Source of the DNA: Collinsella sp. AF33-16
GTDB lineage: Bacteria; Actinomycetota; Coriobacteriia; Coriobacteriales; Coriobacteriaceae
DNA length: 64,000 nt
Direction: 5' to 3'
Assembly (NCBI RefSeq): GCF_003475325.1
Contig: NZ_QRQC01000008.1
Location: forward strand, 32,803-96,802
The translations under genes were made by a program, and so were the position numbers. This document shows positions 16,121 to 23,453 of this stretch, piece by piece; positions within the stretch are counted from its first letter, which is position 1, and each line of letters opens with the position of its first letter. A model generated the notes under the pieces. The model was not told the DNA's origin. It saw only the letters and a program-made list of their open reading frames with translations, and did no database searches.

Positions 16121-16758
16121 GCGCCCCGGTTGCAGTTGCGGCTTGCCTGTGCGCCCTGAGTGTATTTGTCGCGACGGGTTTGGATCGGGCGGATGCACGC
16201 AAGATCGCAGGGGCCTGCAAGCGCGAGGCGGTGCTGGTCGCTGCCGCGGGTCGCTCGGTGGTCGATGCTCTGACCGCGCGAGTGAAGGGCGCGGTTGGAG
16301 CGGGCGGCCCGGCGCGAGTGTCGCTCGGCGAAGTGTCCGAGATGATCGATGTTGTGCGCTTGGGTCTTTCGGCCGGTCTTTCGTTTGATGCGGCGCTTGA
16401 GATTTTCTGCGCCAACCGCCGGTCAGTGCTGGCTCTTCGCCTTGAGCGCGCCTGCATGGCGTGGCAGGTGGGCGTGGGCACGCGTGAGGACGAGTTGTTG
16501 GCCGCCGCGCGCGACCTGGACGTGCGAGCGCTCGAGACCTTTGCCATCACGGTGGGGCAGGCGCTCGCCCTGGGTGCCCCACTTGCCGAGACGCTGGCCG
16601 CTCAAAGTCGCGAGATCCGTGCGGCTCATCGCGCCGCGGTCGAGCGCGAGATCGAGCGTGCGCCCGTCAAGCTGTTGATTCCCACCGGCACGCTCATCTT
16701 GCCGGCGTTGCTTCTGTCCATATTGGGCCCGCTGCTGGGAGCAGGCGGGATGATGTAG
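16117..16758 (+). CDS. tadC: Tad pilus platform protein TadC
   Basis: Second T2SF-type membrane protein, 213 aa. It begins with an ATG that overlaps the tadB stop (ATGA). The N-terminal helix (APVAVAACLCALSVFVA), the central T2SF helices (MIDVVRLGLSAGLSFDAAL, FAITVGQALALGAPLAETL) and the C-terminal helix (LILPALLLSILGPLLG) are visible. It is shorter than Gram-negative TadC (~280-320 aa), missing part of the N-terminal membrane region. It is expected to form a heteromeric platform with TadB. Confidence 0.84.
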   Translation: MSAPVAVAACLCALSVFVATGLDRADARKIAGACKREAVLVAAAGRSVVDALTARVKGAVGAGGPARVSLGEVSEMIDVVRLGLSAGLSFDAALEIFCANRRSVLALRLERACMAWQVGVGTREDELLAAARDLDVRALETFAITVGQALALGAPLAETLAAQSREIRAAHRAAVEREIERAPVKLLIPTGTLILPALLLSILGPLLGAGGMM

Positions 16759-16768
16759 GGAGGAATAC

Positions 16769-17002
16769 ATGAACACGATGACTGACGCTGCTGGCAAGGT
16801 CCAGGGCTGGGCGTTTTGCCGGGCGGCACATGTTCGTCAGCGCGCCAAGGAACTATTGCAGGAGGAGAGCGCACAGGGTACCACCGAGTATGCCATCTTG
16901 GTCGGCGTGCTCGTGGTGATCGCGATTATCGCCATCGTCGCATTTAAGGGCAAGGTCCAAGATCTATGGAACGCTATCAGCGAGGGCATCAACAGCCTGT
17001 AG
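16769..17002 (+). CDS. flp: Flp-type major pilin precursor
   Basis: A 77-aa prepilin: a basic leader of ~35 residues, then ESAQGTTEY followed by an unbroken hydrophobic stretch (AILVGVLVVIAIIAIVAF) and a short tail. The Glu-Tyr pair is the Flp hallmark. Counting Glu as +5 puts the cleavage after Ala rather than after the usual Gly. GGAGG precedes ATG 16769. The leader is unusually long and contains one Cys. No TadV/CpaA prepilin peptidase is found in the locus, so one must be encoded elsewhere. The next gene starts inside its last codons. Confidence 0.86.
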   Translation: MNTMTDAAGKVQGWAFCRAAHVRQRAKELLQEESAQGTTEYAILVGVLVVIAIIAIVAFKGKVQDLWNAISEGINSL

Positions 17003-17529
17003 AGGGCGAGCGCCCCATCGGGGTGCTGCTGGTGTTTGCTTGCCTGACCGTGGCGATAGCGGCGGTGCTTTGGGGGCTTAACGCCGCGCGGCAGCAGCGT
17101 CCTGGGACCGCCTCCGATTTGGGCTCAGATTCGGCGGTGGCGTCTCAAAAAGATGAGATGCGAGATGCGGACGATTCGGATGTCGCTGTCACGGCGCAAA
17201 CCTTTCTGCGGACGCTCGACAAGCGGTCTGGCACTGCGACGGATTCGCCTGAGGGCAACGCGATTGCGGTCCGGCTTGCATGGTCCGAGGACCGACCGAT
17301 GACCGAAGCGGCGGCGGATATGCTGCGTGCCTATCGCGAGGTACCCACGGCGCAACTTGCTCTGAGCGGCTATCTCGACATCAAGGGAAACGTGTGGGGC
17401 GCCATCGTGCGCGACGAACGCGGCTGGGTCGATATGGTGACAATTGCCGCGGATGCTGGCGATGCTTCGTGTCGTCTGCGCGCCGTGCGCCTGAGCCCGC
17501 AGGCAACGGACTCAAAGGAGGGATCGTGA
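16966..17529 (+). CDS. Tad-locus membrane-anchored protein of unknown function
   Basis: A 187-aa protein with a basic, Gln-rich N-terminus, one membrane helix (IGVLLVFACLTVAIAAVLWGL, residues ~18-38) and a probably extracellular domain of ~145 residues ending in CRLRAVRLSPQATD. ATG 16966 overlaps the pilin gene by 37 nt in another frame. I do not recognise the family. Its place between the pilin and the pseudopilins suggests a pilus-assembly accessory or minor subunit, but it lacks the Glu+5 pilin signature. Confidence 0.65.
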   Translation: MERYQRGHQQPVEGERPIGVLLVFACLTVAIAAVLWGLNAARQQRPGTASDLGSDSAVASQKDEMRDADDSDVAVTAQTFLRTLDKRSGTATDSPEGNAIAVRLAWSEDRPMTEAAADMLRAYREVPTAQLALSGYLDIKGNVWGAIVRDERGWVDMVTIAADAGDASCRLRAVRLSPQATDSKEGS

Positions 17530-17530
17530 A

Positions 17531-17749
17531 ATGCATGATGTCCTGCGTGAGGAATCTGCCCAGGCGACGGTCGAATACGCCATCGTCACGGTGGCGCTGT
17601 TATCGATCGTGCTGGCGATCGCGGGACTTTGGCGTGCCGGCACCGATGGGCGCTTGGCGGCGCTGGTTGAGCGGGCGGCATCCCATGGCGTTGCCTCGAC
17701 GTCGGTTATCGACGCCGCTGCGGCCGCTAAGGACATCGCGTTGTATTGA
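17531..17749 (+). CDS. Small Flp/TadE-like pseudopilin
   Basis: A 72-aa prepilin-like protein: a 7-residue leader (MHDVLRE), ESAQATVEYAIVTV, a hydrophobic helix to about residue 35, then an Ala-rich tail. The AQxTxEY pattern is the same as in the major pilin and in two further genes of the locus, so all are probably processed by one peptidase. GGAGGG lies ~9 nt before ATG 17531. It may be a second pilin or a minor pilin. Confidence 0.75.
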   Translation: MHDVLREESAQATVEYAIVTVALLSIVLAIAGLWRAGTDGRLAALVERAASHGVASTSVIDAAAAAKDIALY

Positions 17750-18221
17750 TGCCGCGCGCGAGGACCGGGCGCAGTCTACGGTCGAGGCCGCTTTTTTGCT
17801 GCCGACGTTTCTGACACTCATCCTTCTCGCGCTGCAACCGGTGTGCCTGCTCTATACGCGCGCGGTCATGGAGTCTGCCGCCGCCGAGACCGCGCGGCTC
17901 ATGACCACGACGACGGCGGAGGACGACGATCTTAAGGAGTTCACCCGCCGCCGACTTGCCGCAGTGCCCAACGTTTCGATCTTTCATGCCGGCGGGCCGT
18001 TGTCGTGGGATATCGAGCTTGGCCGGGCCGGTGCGGGTGGCGTCTCGTCCGTGTCCGTTTCCGGCGAGGTCAAGCCGTTGCCTGTGATCGGTGCGTTTGC
18101 GCAGGCTATGGGTGGTACCGCCGAGGGCGGCTACGTTGAGCTCAAGGTCGATGTCTCGTATCAATCGCGTCCCGAATGGCTGGAGGGAGATTATGATTCG
18201 TGGATTGCTGCATGGGATTAG
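17685..18221 (+). CDS. tadE: TadE-family pseudopilin
   Basis: About 178 aa: EDRAQSTVEAAFLLPTFL with one long hydrophobic helix (LTLILLALQPVCLLY), then an exported domain containing SWDIELGRAGAGG. The start is unclear. ATG 17685 overlaps the preceding gene by 65 nt and has a poor ribosome site. An ATT at 17745, in a better position after AAGGA and overlapping the upstream stop, is a rare alternative giving a shorter leader. Its end overlaps the next gene by 29 nt, typical of this operon. Confidence 0.72.
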   Translation: MALPRRRLSTPLRPLRTSRCIDAAREDRAQSTVEAAFLLPTFLTLILLALQPVCLLYTRAVMESAAAETARLMTTTTAEDDDLKEFTRRRLAAVPNVSIFHAGGPLSWDIELGRAGAGGVSSVSVSGEVKPLPVIGAFAQAMGGTAEGGYVELKVDVSYQSRPEWLEGDYDSWIAAWD

Positions 18222-20358
18222 GCGCTGCCTGTTGCGGGTGACGCAAGGGTTTGCGGCCCGCCGTCGACCAGGCGCTCTCCGCAAACGAGGCGGCTTTATG
18301 GGTCGAGCCGGTGTCGATCTGTTTATCGAAGACGGCGCCTATACCACGCTTTCTTCTGCCGTGGTCATCCTAGTGGTGCTCACATTGTTGTTTTCGTCGA
18401 CCGCGGCGATATGGAGCATGTCGCGTGCCGGGGATACTCAGGTGGCGGCTGATAGTGGCGCGCTGGCGGGTGCCAACGTAGTGTCGTCCTATCACACGGC
18501 TGCCACGGTGGTTGATGCGAGCATCTTGAGTCTGGGGCTGGCGGGGTTTGCCACGATCGGGACGGGCCTGGTCGCCATCCTCATCCCGGGTGCCGAGCCG
18601 GTTGCCGGCAATATGGTCGACACCGGGATTGAGATCATTAAAACGCGCAACAAGTTTGCCAAAAGCGCATCGGAAGGCTTACAGAAAATCGAGACGGCTC
18701 TGCCGTATCTGATCGCCGCGCGTGCCACGCAGGCGGTGTCGGCGCAGGATACCGATAGTGTGACCTATACCGGTACGGCGCTTGCCGTGCCCAGGACATC
18801 CGAGTCTGACTTCGCTGCGCTCGAGGGGTCCGAGATCTCGACTGATGCCATTAAAGACACATCAGATGATTTAGAGTGTGCGGCCGAGGAGCTGCGGAAG
18901 GCTTCTGAGGACACGGCGAAGGCTAAAGAGCGTGCTTGGCTGGCGGATTGTGGTGGGTCTGACAAGGGCTCGGTCGGCAGCTGTTCTTGCATGTGGGAGC
19001 GTGCGAAAAGCCTAACGGATCTCTCCGGTGTTCAAAATCCGCATTACTCATCGAGCGTTACGTGGGAGCCCCAAGTTGCCCTTGATCGCGCGAAGGACTA
19101 CTACCATTGGCGTCTGACAAATGAGAAGCCCCACGGCTCGAGTGTCGAGATGAAGGCAGAGTCTGCGGCGCGTAAGGCGTTTTATACCTATGCGAGCGCG
19201 GAGGTCGATCGGGCGCATATAACCGAGAACGGAGACAGGGTTTCCTCCTATATTCCGCTGCTGCCGCGCAACTCTGATGAGGTTCGGGCGACGGAACTCT
19301 ATACCGATGCGGTGTGGCCGACTAGCGTGAACGATGACAAGGCGTATCTGCATTACGGGACGACCTGCCCTAACTATAAGAAAGGGACGCCGAGCGGATT
19401 TGCTTCGGTTGCCGATTACGATGGACAGGATAAATGCAGCAAATGCCATTTTGGCGTTTTGTCGCTTGGTGCTGTTGCGGCGCCTTCAACCTCTATCGAA
19501 AACGGCTTCGAATATCACTTCGACGAGTTCAAAAAGGCCTTGGAGGAATACGTCAAATGTCGGAACAAAGAGCTTGAGCTCATGCGTCAGACCGAGGATG
19601 AGGCCGACCGTGCGAGCAATGCGTTTGACCAGGCCATTAAAGCGCTTTCGGGCGAGCGTCCGCGTATCGCTCCGCCCGGTCGCAACGGCGTGGTTGCCTT
19701 TGCGGTTTCGGGTGCCATCTCGAGCCCCGATGAGCTCAACTCTTCGTTTAACACGGCAGTCAGGCTTGGCGATCGCGGTGCCATCTCTGCCGCGGTGCTG
19801 GCGCCCGATGAGGCGACGGCGCAAAACAACGTGCTTTCGCGATTTTTCTCGACATTGAAGGAACGCTCGGGTGGCGTTGCCGGCGTACTCGATGGCGTCA
19901 TGGATGTCTGGGGACGGCTGCTTGTGGGATACGGAGACATCCAAGGTTCGGCCGACGAACTTATGGACGAGATGATTAAAGGCCTAGGAGGGGGCAGCGG
20001 CGCGTTGGGCTCCATCGCATCGTGGCTCGGCGATACCGTTTCGGCGTCCGTGGCGGCGCTGGGTTTGGAACCGTGCGACTTGCGCCTGCGAAAGCCGGTG
20101 CTGACTGATTCCGCCAACGTCATTAAGAGCCCGGGGTCTGACATTGCTGGTCTCTCTCAAGCGCAAGACAAACTGCGAAGTATTCCGTTGGGCGTGACCG
20201 ATCCCAAGGCGCTTTGCGAGGCGTTGGAATATCAAGTCGAACGCACCATCAGCGGTACGGTGTTCACGCTTGCGGAGATTCCTCTGCCCGGCGGCGGCTC
20301 CATCCCGCTCACCGTCGATGTCGCCACGCTGGTTGGCGCTCTGGGCGGTGGGTCGTAA
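18193..20358 (+). CDS. Large TadG-like pilus-locus protein with a cysteine-rich insert
   Basis: A 721-aa protein. A basic N-terminus and a helix (LSSAVVILVVLTLLFSSTA, residues ~53-71) lead into AGDTQVAADSGALAGAN, the hallmark of the TadG/Tad region. A second hydrophobic patch follows near 115-140. The middle (~240-480) is an insert with CGGSDKG..CSCMW, TTCPNYKKG and CSKCHFG, the latter containing CxxCH. The C-terminal third is Gly- and Ser-rich and ends PLPGGGSIPLTVDVATLVGALGGGS. It is much longer than usual TadG. ATG 18193 has GGAGGG 6 nt upstream. The cysteines could bind a metal or form disulfides. Confidence 0.68.
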   Translation: MIRGLLHGIRRCLLRVTQGFAARRRPGALRKRGGFMGRAGVDLFIEDGAYTTLSSAVVILVVLTLLFSSTAAIWSMSRAGDTQVAADSGALAGANVVSSYHTAATVVDASILSLGLAGFATIGTGLVAILIPGAEPVAGNMVDTGIEIIKTRNKFAKSASEGLQKIETALPYLIAARATQAVSAQDTDSVTYTGTALAVPRTSESDFAALEGSEISTDAIKDTSDDLECAAEELRKASEDTAKAKERAWLADCGGSDKGSVGSCSCMWERAKSLTDLSGVQNPHYSSSVTWEPQVALDRAKDYYHWRLTNEKPHGSSVEMKAESAARKAFYTYASAEVDRAHITENGDRVSSYIPLLPRNSDEVRATELYTDAVWPTSVNDDKAYLHYGTTCPNYKKGTPSGFASVADYDGQDKCSKCHFGVLSLGAVAAPSTSIENGFEYHFDEFKKALEEYVKCRNKELELMRQTEDEADRASNAFDQAIKALSGERPRIAPPGRNGVVAFAVSGAISSPDELNSSFNTAVRLGDRGAISAAVLAPDEATAQNNVLSRFFSTLKERSGGVAGVLDGVMDVWGRLLVGYGDIQGSADELMDEMIKGLGGGSGALGSIASWLGDTVSASVAALGLEPCDLRLRKPVLTDSANVIKSPGSDIAGLSQAQDKLRSIPLGVTDPKALCEALEYQVERTISGTVFTLAEIPLPGGGSIPLTVDVATLVGALGGGS

Positions 20359-20834
20359 TGAGTATCCGCATGCGTCTGCGCGAGGAGCGCGCCCAAGCGA
20401 CGGTGGAGATAGCAGTGGTTACGCCCGTTTTGCTGGTGCTGGCACTCATCGTATACAACGTCATGATCTATGCCAGCGCTGTCGCGCGCTTCGACCGCGT
20501 GGTGCCCGACATCGTGTTGGCGCACGCCGTGGCGCCGAGCGGGGAGGGCGACGAAAGCTCTGTCGATGCCTCGGCGACGGTCCGGACTCAAATTCTGAAT
20601 GCCATGGAAGGCTATGACTTGCAGATCGAAGTGTCGAGCGAGCAAGGCGCGGAGGCATCGGATGGTGGCCTGCTCTCCCTATCCGGTACGTTTAGGACCT
20701 ACACCTGCACCATGCACTATGAGCCGTGGCCGACTTCTCTCAGCATCGCTGGCGTTCCGCTGGGGGCGCCGACAACGTTGTCGCACGAGCGCGCGGTGAC
20801 GGTCGATCCATGGCGTCCGGGGGTGGTCATGTGA
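20358..20834 (+). CDS. TadE/TadF-like pseudopilin
   Basis: 158 aa. It begins MSIRMRLREERAQATVEIA, where the last Glu is the +5 residue, then a hydrophobic helix (VVTPVLLVLALIVYNVMIYA) and an exported domain of ~120 residues with two-stranded character. ATG 20358 overlaps the previous stop (TAATG), and its own stop overlaps the next start (GTGA). It is the fourth protein in the locus with the AQxTxE signature. Confidence 0.75.
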   Translation: MSIRMRLREERAQATVEIAVVTPVLLVLALIVYNVMIYASAVARFDRVVPDIVLAHAVAPSGEGDESSVDASATVRTQILNAMEGYDLQIEVSSEQGAEASDGGLLSLSGTFRTYTCTMHYEPWPTSLSIAGVPLGAPTTLSHERAVTVDPWRPGVVM

Positions 20835-21190
20835 CCGCGGTCTCGTCCTACATCGCCTACGCGCGGGCACTCAATAGGCTGGGCTGGACGCCGGCCGAGT
20901 TTGCGGTGGCGGAGTCGTTTGCCGTGCGCCTGCGCGGCATGCTGGGACGGTGTCCGGTTGCCGCCAACGGTCTGCCGCTCGTCATGGCATTTCCACGCTG
21001 CTCTTCGGTCCATACGTGTTTTATGGCCTATCCCATCGATATCGCCTTTATCGATGCACGTGGCTATGTCCTCGTATGCTACGAAAACGTACGTCCCTGG
21101 CGTATGTGCTCCTGCCCCGGCGCCTGGGCCGTACTAGAGCGTCCTTCAATCATTGTTTCGACCCCTGCTCTCCAACGCGTGCCGGCTTAA
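20831..21190 (+). CDS. DUF192 family protein
   Basis: 119 aa. The DUF192 core is clear: GMLGR, LPLVMAFPRCSSVHTCFM, YPIDIAFIDARGYVL and NVRPWRMCSCPGAWAVLE. GTG at 20831 overlaps the previous stop, so it is translationally coupled to the Tad operon. DUF192 proteins are usually small secreted or lipid-anchored proteins of unknown function. This copy has no signal peptide and has five cysteines, unlike typical members. A role in pilus biogenesis is suggested only by position. Confidence 0.75.
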   Translation: MTAVSSYIAYARALNRLGWTPAEFAVAESFAVRLRGMLGRCPVAANGLPLVMAFPRCSSVHTCFMAYPIDIAFIDARGYVLVCYENVRPWRMCSCPGAWAVLERPSIIVSTPALQRVPA

Positions 21191-21208
21191 GGATTGGCGA
21201 CAGCGGAC

Positions 21209-21223
21209 TTTCGTCATACGAAA
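21209..21223. promoter_or_regulatory. Candidate operator of the toxin-antitoxin pair
   Basis: TTTCGT-CAT-ACGAAA is a 6-bp inverted repeat with a 3-nt spacer, 26 bp before the first TA codon. RHH antitoxins usually bind such repeats to repress their own operon. Confidence 0.4.
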
Positions 21224-21248
21224 TTGGGTAAGATGGAGGAGAAGATGC

Positions 21249-21514
21249 ATGGATGTTGAGATCCATCCCAACGCTAAAAAGCACCTGACGGAAAAGCAGG
21301 TGCTTAGCGCTTGGCTTGCGGTTACTGAGTGCATTCGTCGCGAGCCGAAGGACGAGCCGCCGAGATGGCTTGCGATTGGATGGCTCCCAGACGGACGAAG
21401 CGTGGAGCTTGTCGCGGTCGAGCTTGTCCGTGGGGGCTTATCATTCATGCCTTGTCTCCAGTCCAGAAGAAATTTTGGCAGGAGATTGAACGGGCTCGGC
21501 AAAGGGGTCGATGA
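21249..21514 (+). pseudogene. BrnT-like toxin, reading frame broken at a G-tract
   Basis: The first part reads MDVEIHPNAKKHLTEKQVL ... WLAIGWLPDGRSVELVAVE, resembling small BrnT/DUF4258-type toxins. At a run of five Gs (21431-21435) the expected ending moves to another frame: GLIIHALSPVQKKFWQEIE then RARQRGR and TGA at 21512-21514. That TGA overlaps the antitoxin ATG, as expected for an intact operon. One extra G would restore a single 88-89 aa protein. Without it, translation continues in the wrong frame to 21539. This may be an inactivating mutation, phase variation, ribosomal slippage or a sequencing error. Confidence 0.6.
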
Positions 21515-21798
21515 TGGGCAAGACGTATACGGCCGCTAATGGTCAGGTTGTAACGGATGAAATGATTGACGCGTGGTGCGAGTCGTACGAGCGCGGAGAG
21601 TTTCCGGATGGCGAACACACCGTTGGTGGGATCGTGCATGGACGGCCCCCACTCTCAGGTGAGGGGACGGCAACGCTGTCGGTCAAGATTCCTCTGGGAA
21701 TGAAGGAGGCCATTCGTCGACGGGCGGCTGCCGAGGGGATGACGCCAAGTGAGTTTGCCCGTGCGGCTCTGAGCGAAAAACTTCTTGCTGCCGGCTGA
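21511..21798 (+). CDS. RHH-type antitoxin
   Basis: 95 aa. The C-terminal half is a ribbon-helix-helix DNA-binding fold: TATLSVKIPLGMKEAIRRRA then AAEGMTPSEFARAALSEKL. The N-terminal half (ANGQVVTDEMIDAWCESYE ... HGRPP) is the toxin-binding extension common in actinobacterial TA pairs. ATG 21511 overlaps the toxin stop; ATG 21514 is equally possible. As the toxin frame is broken, the antitoxin may now be an orphan regulator. Confidence 0.75.
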   Translation: MMGKTYTAANGQVVTDEMIDAWCESYERGEFPDGEHTVGGIVHGRPPLSGEGTATLSVKIPLGMKEAIRRRAAAEGMTPSEFARAALSEKLLAAG

Positions 21799-21921
21799 TG
21801 CCTCTGACGTGCCGATTTATAGAACCGAGGCTGTGCTCAAAAACTTTTTTAAAATTCTCGGTTGACCGGAACGCGTCCTTGGTTATACTAATCAAGCCTT
21901 GAAACAAGGCACACCTCAAAT

Positions 21922-21976
<55 letters not shown>

Positions 21977-21994
<18 letters not shown>

Positions 21995-22224
21995 CCTTGA
22001 ATTGACTAGGACCTCTGCAAAGGGGTCCTTTTCTTTTATATGGCTCCTGCACGGAATCGAACCCCGTGAGGGCGCGGAGCTGAGTAAACGCGTAAGCGTT
22101 TGCCAGCGCAGCTCGCAAGGCGCGCAAGCGCCGCAGCGGTCCGTCCGCGCAGCGCGCGGACGCGATTCCCTTCCCCGCCACCTTGAATTGACTAGGACCC
22201 CTGCAAAGGGGTCCTTTTCTTTTA
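21977..22224 (+). repeat. tRNA-tail element at tRNA-Phe: duplicated 3' end and terminator enclosing antisense T-arm and three hairpins
   Basis: The segment starting at 21977 (T-loop end, acceptor 3' strand, spacer, terminator) is repeated from 22163, a period of 186 bp, almost unchanged. Between the copies are: GGAATCGAACC (antisense of this tRNA's T-arm, about 22051-22061); hairpin GAGCTG-AAACGC/GCGTTT-CAGCTC; hairpin GGCGC/GCGCC; hairpin GTCCGCGC/GCGCGGAC. The tRNA-Leu locus has the same order. It looks like an insertion that recreated the tRNA 3' end, or a local duplication. Confidence 0.7.
22008..22037 (+). terminator. Terminator of tRNA-Phe
   Basis: A stem built on AGGACC/GGTCCT with a GCAA-type loop is followed by TTTTCTTTT. 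The downstream copy at 22194-22224 has a fully paired 9-bp stem. Confidence 0.9.
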
Positions 22225-22385
22225 TCGAGGGCTCTGCGGAAAACGCATCCCAGACATTCCTCCCGCTTTTGCGCCACTTTTCAGACCGTTCGCTCGCCTG
22301 TCCGCACGCGCGGGTATACTCAAAACGATACTTTTCCTATGCAATACGATGCAGGCTCGACCTGCATGATTCGAAGGGGGCAGTG

Positions 22386-23447
22386 ATGGAGAGGATACTC
22401 GGTGTTAATCTCTCTGGCTGGTTTATTCCCGAGCCTTGGGTGACCCCGTCGCTGTATGCAGCGACCGGTGCATCCAACGCGGCCGAGCTGCAGGAGGCTA
22501 TGGGCACCGCCGCCTATAACGAGCGCATGCGCCGTCATTACGAAACGTTTGTGAGCGAGGACGATTTTCGCCGCATGGCGCAGATTGGCCTCAATGCCGT
22601 GCGTCTGCCGGTGCCCTGGTATGCCTTTGGCTCGCAGGAGTCCGATGCGTCCTACATCTCGGTTGTCGATTACATCGACCGCGCGATTGAGTGGGCTGCC
22701 AAGTACAACATCCGCGTGCTGCTCGATCTGGCAACCGTGCCAGGTGGCCAGGGCGATTCCAACGATTCGCCCACCACGCCGGAGGCTGTTGCCGAGTGGC
22801 ATTCGTCCACCAACGGTCGTCATGTCGCACTCGACGTGCTCGAGCGCTTGGCCGATCGCTACGGCGAGGCCGAGAGCCTGCTGGGCATTGAGCTGCTGGA
22901 TACGCCGCAGATGAGTGTCCGCAAGAGCCTCTTCACCATGACGGATGGCATTCCGGCGCACTACCTGCGCAATTTCTATCGCGATGCCTACGAGCTCGTC
23001 CGTTCGTATATGCCCGAGGATAAAATCGTCGTCTTCTCGTCGTCGGGGCATCCCAGCGAGTGGAAGCATTTTATGCGCGGCGCCAAGTACAAGAACGTCT
23101 ACATGGACCTTCACCTGTACCATTACCGCGACGAGTATGCGCTCGACATCACGAGCCCTCGCGGGCTGACGACGGCGATTTCGCGTAACAAGCGCGAGCT
23201 TAAAGAAGCGATTTCGACTGGGTTCCCCGTGCTGGTGGGCGAATGGTCGGGCGCGGCGATCTTTGCCAACTCGTCGGTTACGCCCGAGGGCCGCAATGCC
23301 TACGAGCGCGTGTTTATCGCCAACCAGCTGGCTTCGTTTGCGCCGGCTGCCGGTTGGTTCTTCCAAACGTGGAAGACCGAGAAGCGCATTGCAGCATGGG
23401 ACGCCCGCGCGGCGCTCGGTACGCTCGAGCGCGGCATGATTGAATAG
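22386..23447 (+). CDS. GH5-family glycoside hydrolase-like protein lacking the acid/base glutamate
   Basis: 353 aa, no signal peptide. The fold resembles exo-1,3-beta-glucanase/cellulase GH5 proteins: GVNLSGWFIPEPW at the N-terminus, GLNAVRLPVPWYAF, RVLLDLATVPGGQ, DLHLYHYRDEY, and the nucleophile motif VLVGEWSGA (Glu ~286). At the acid/base site, where the family has Asn-Glu-Pro, this protein reads ELLDTP (Asp172-Thr173). Both the conserved Asn and the catalytic Glu are therefore replaced. It may be a non-catalytic glycan-binding protein or use another residue. ATG 22386 follows GGGGGCAGTG. It is intracellular as predicted, next to rsmI. Confidence 0.8.
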   Translation: MERILGVNLSGWFIPEPWVTPSLYAATGASNAAELQEAMGTAAYNERMRRHYETFVSEDDFRRMAQIGLNAVRLPVPWYAFGSQESDASYISVVDYIDRAIEWAAKYNIRVLLDLATVPGGQGDSNDSPTTPEAVAEWHSSTNGRHVALDVLERLADRYGEAESLLGIELLDTPQMSVRKSLFTMTDGIPAHYLRNFYRDAYELVRSYMPEDKIVVFSSSGHPSEWKHFMRGAKYKNVYMDLHLYHYRDEYALDITSPRGLTTAISRNKRELKEAISTGFPVLVGEWSGAAIFANSSVTPEGRNAYERVFIANQLASFAPAAGWFFQTWKTEKRIAAWDARAALGTLERGMIE

Positions 23448-23453
23448 GTTGAT

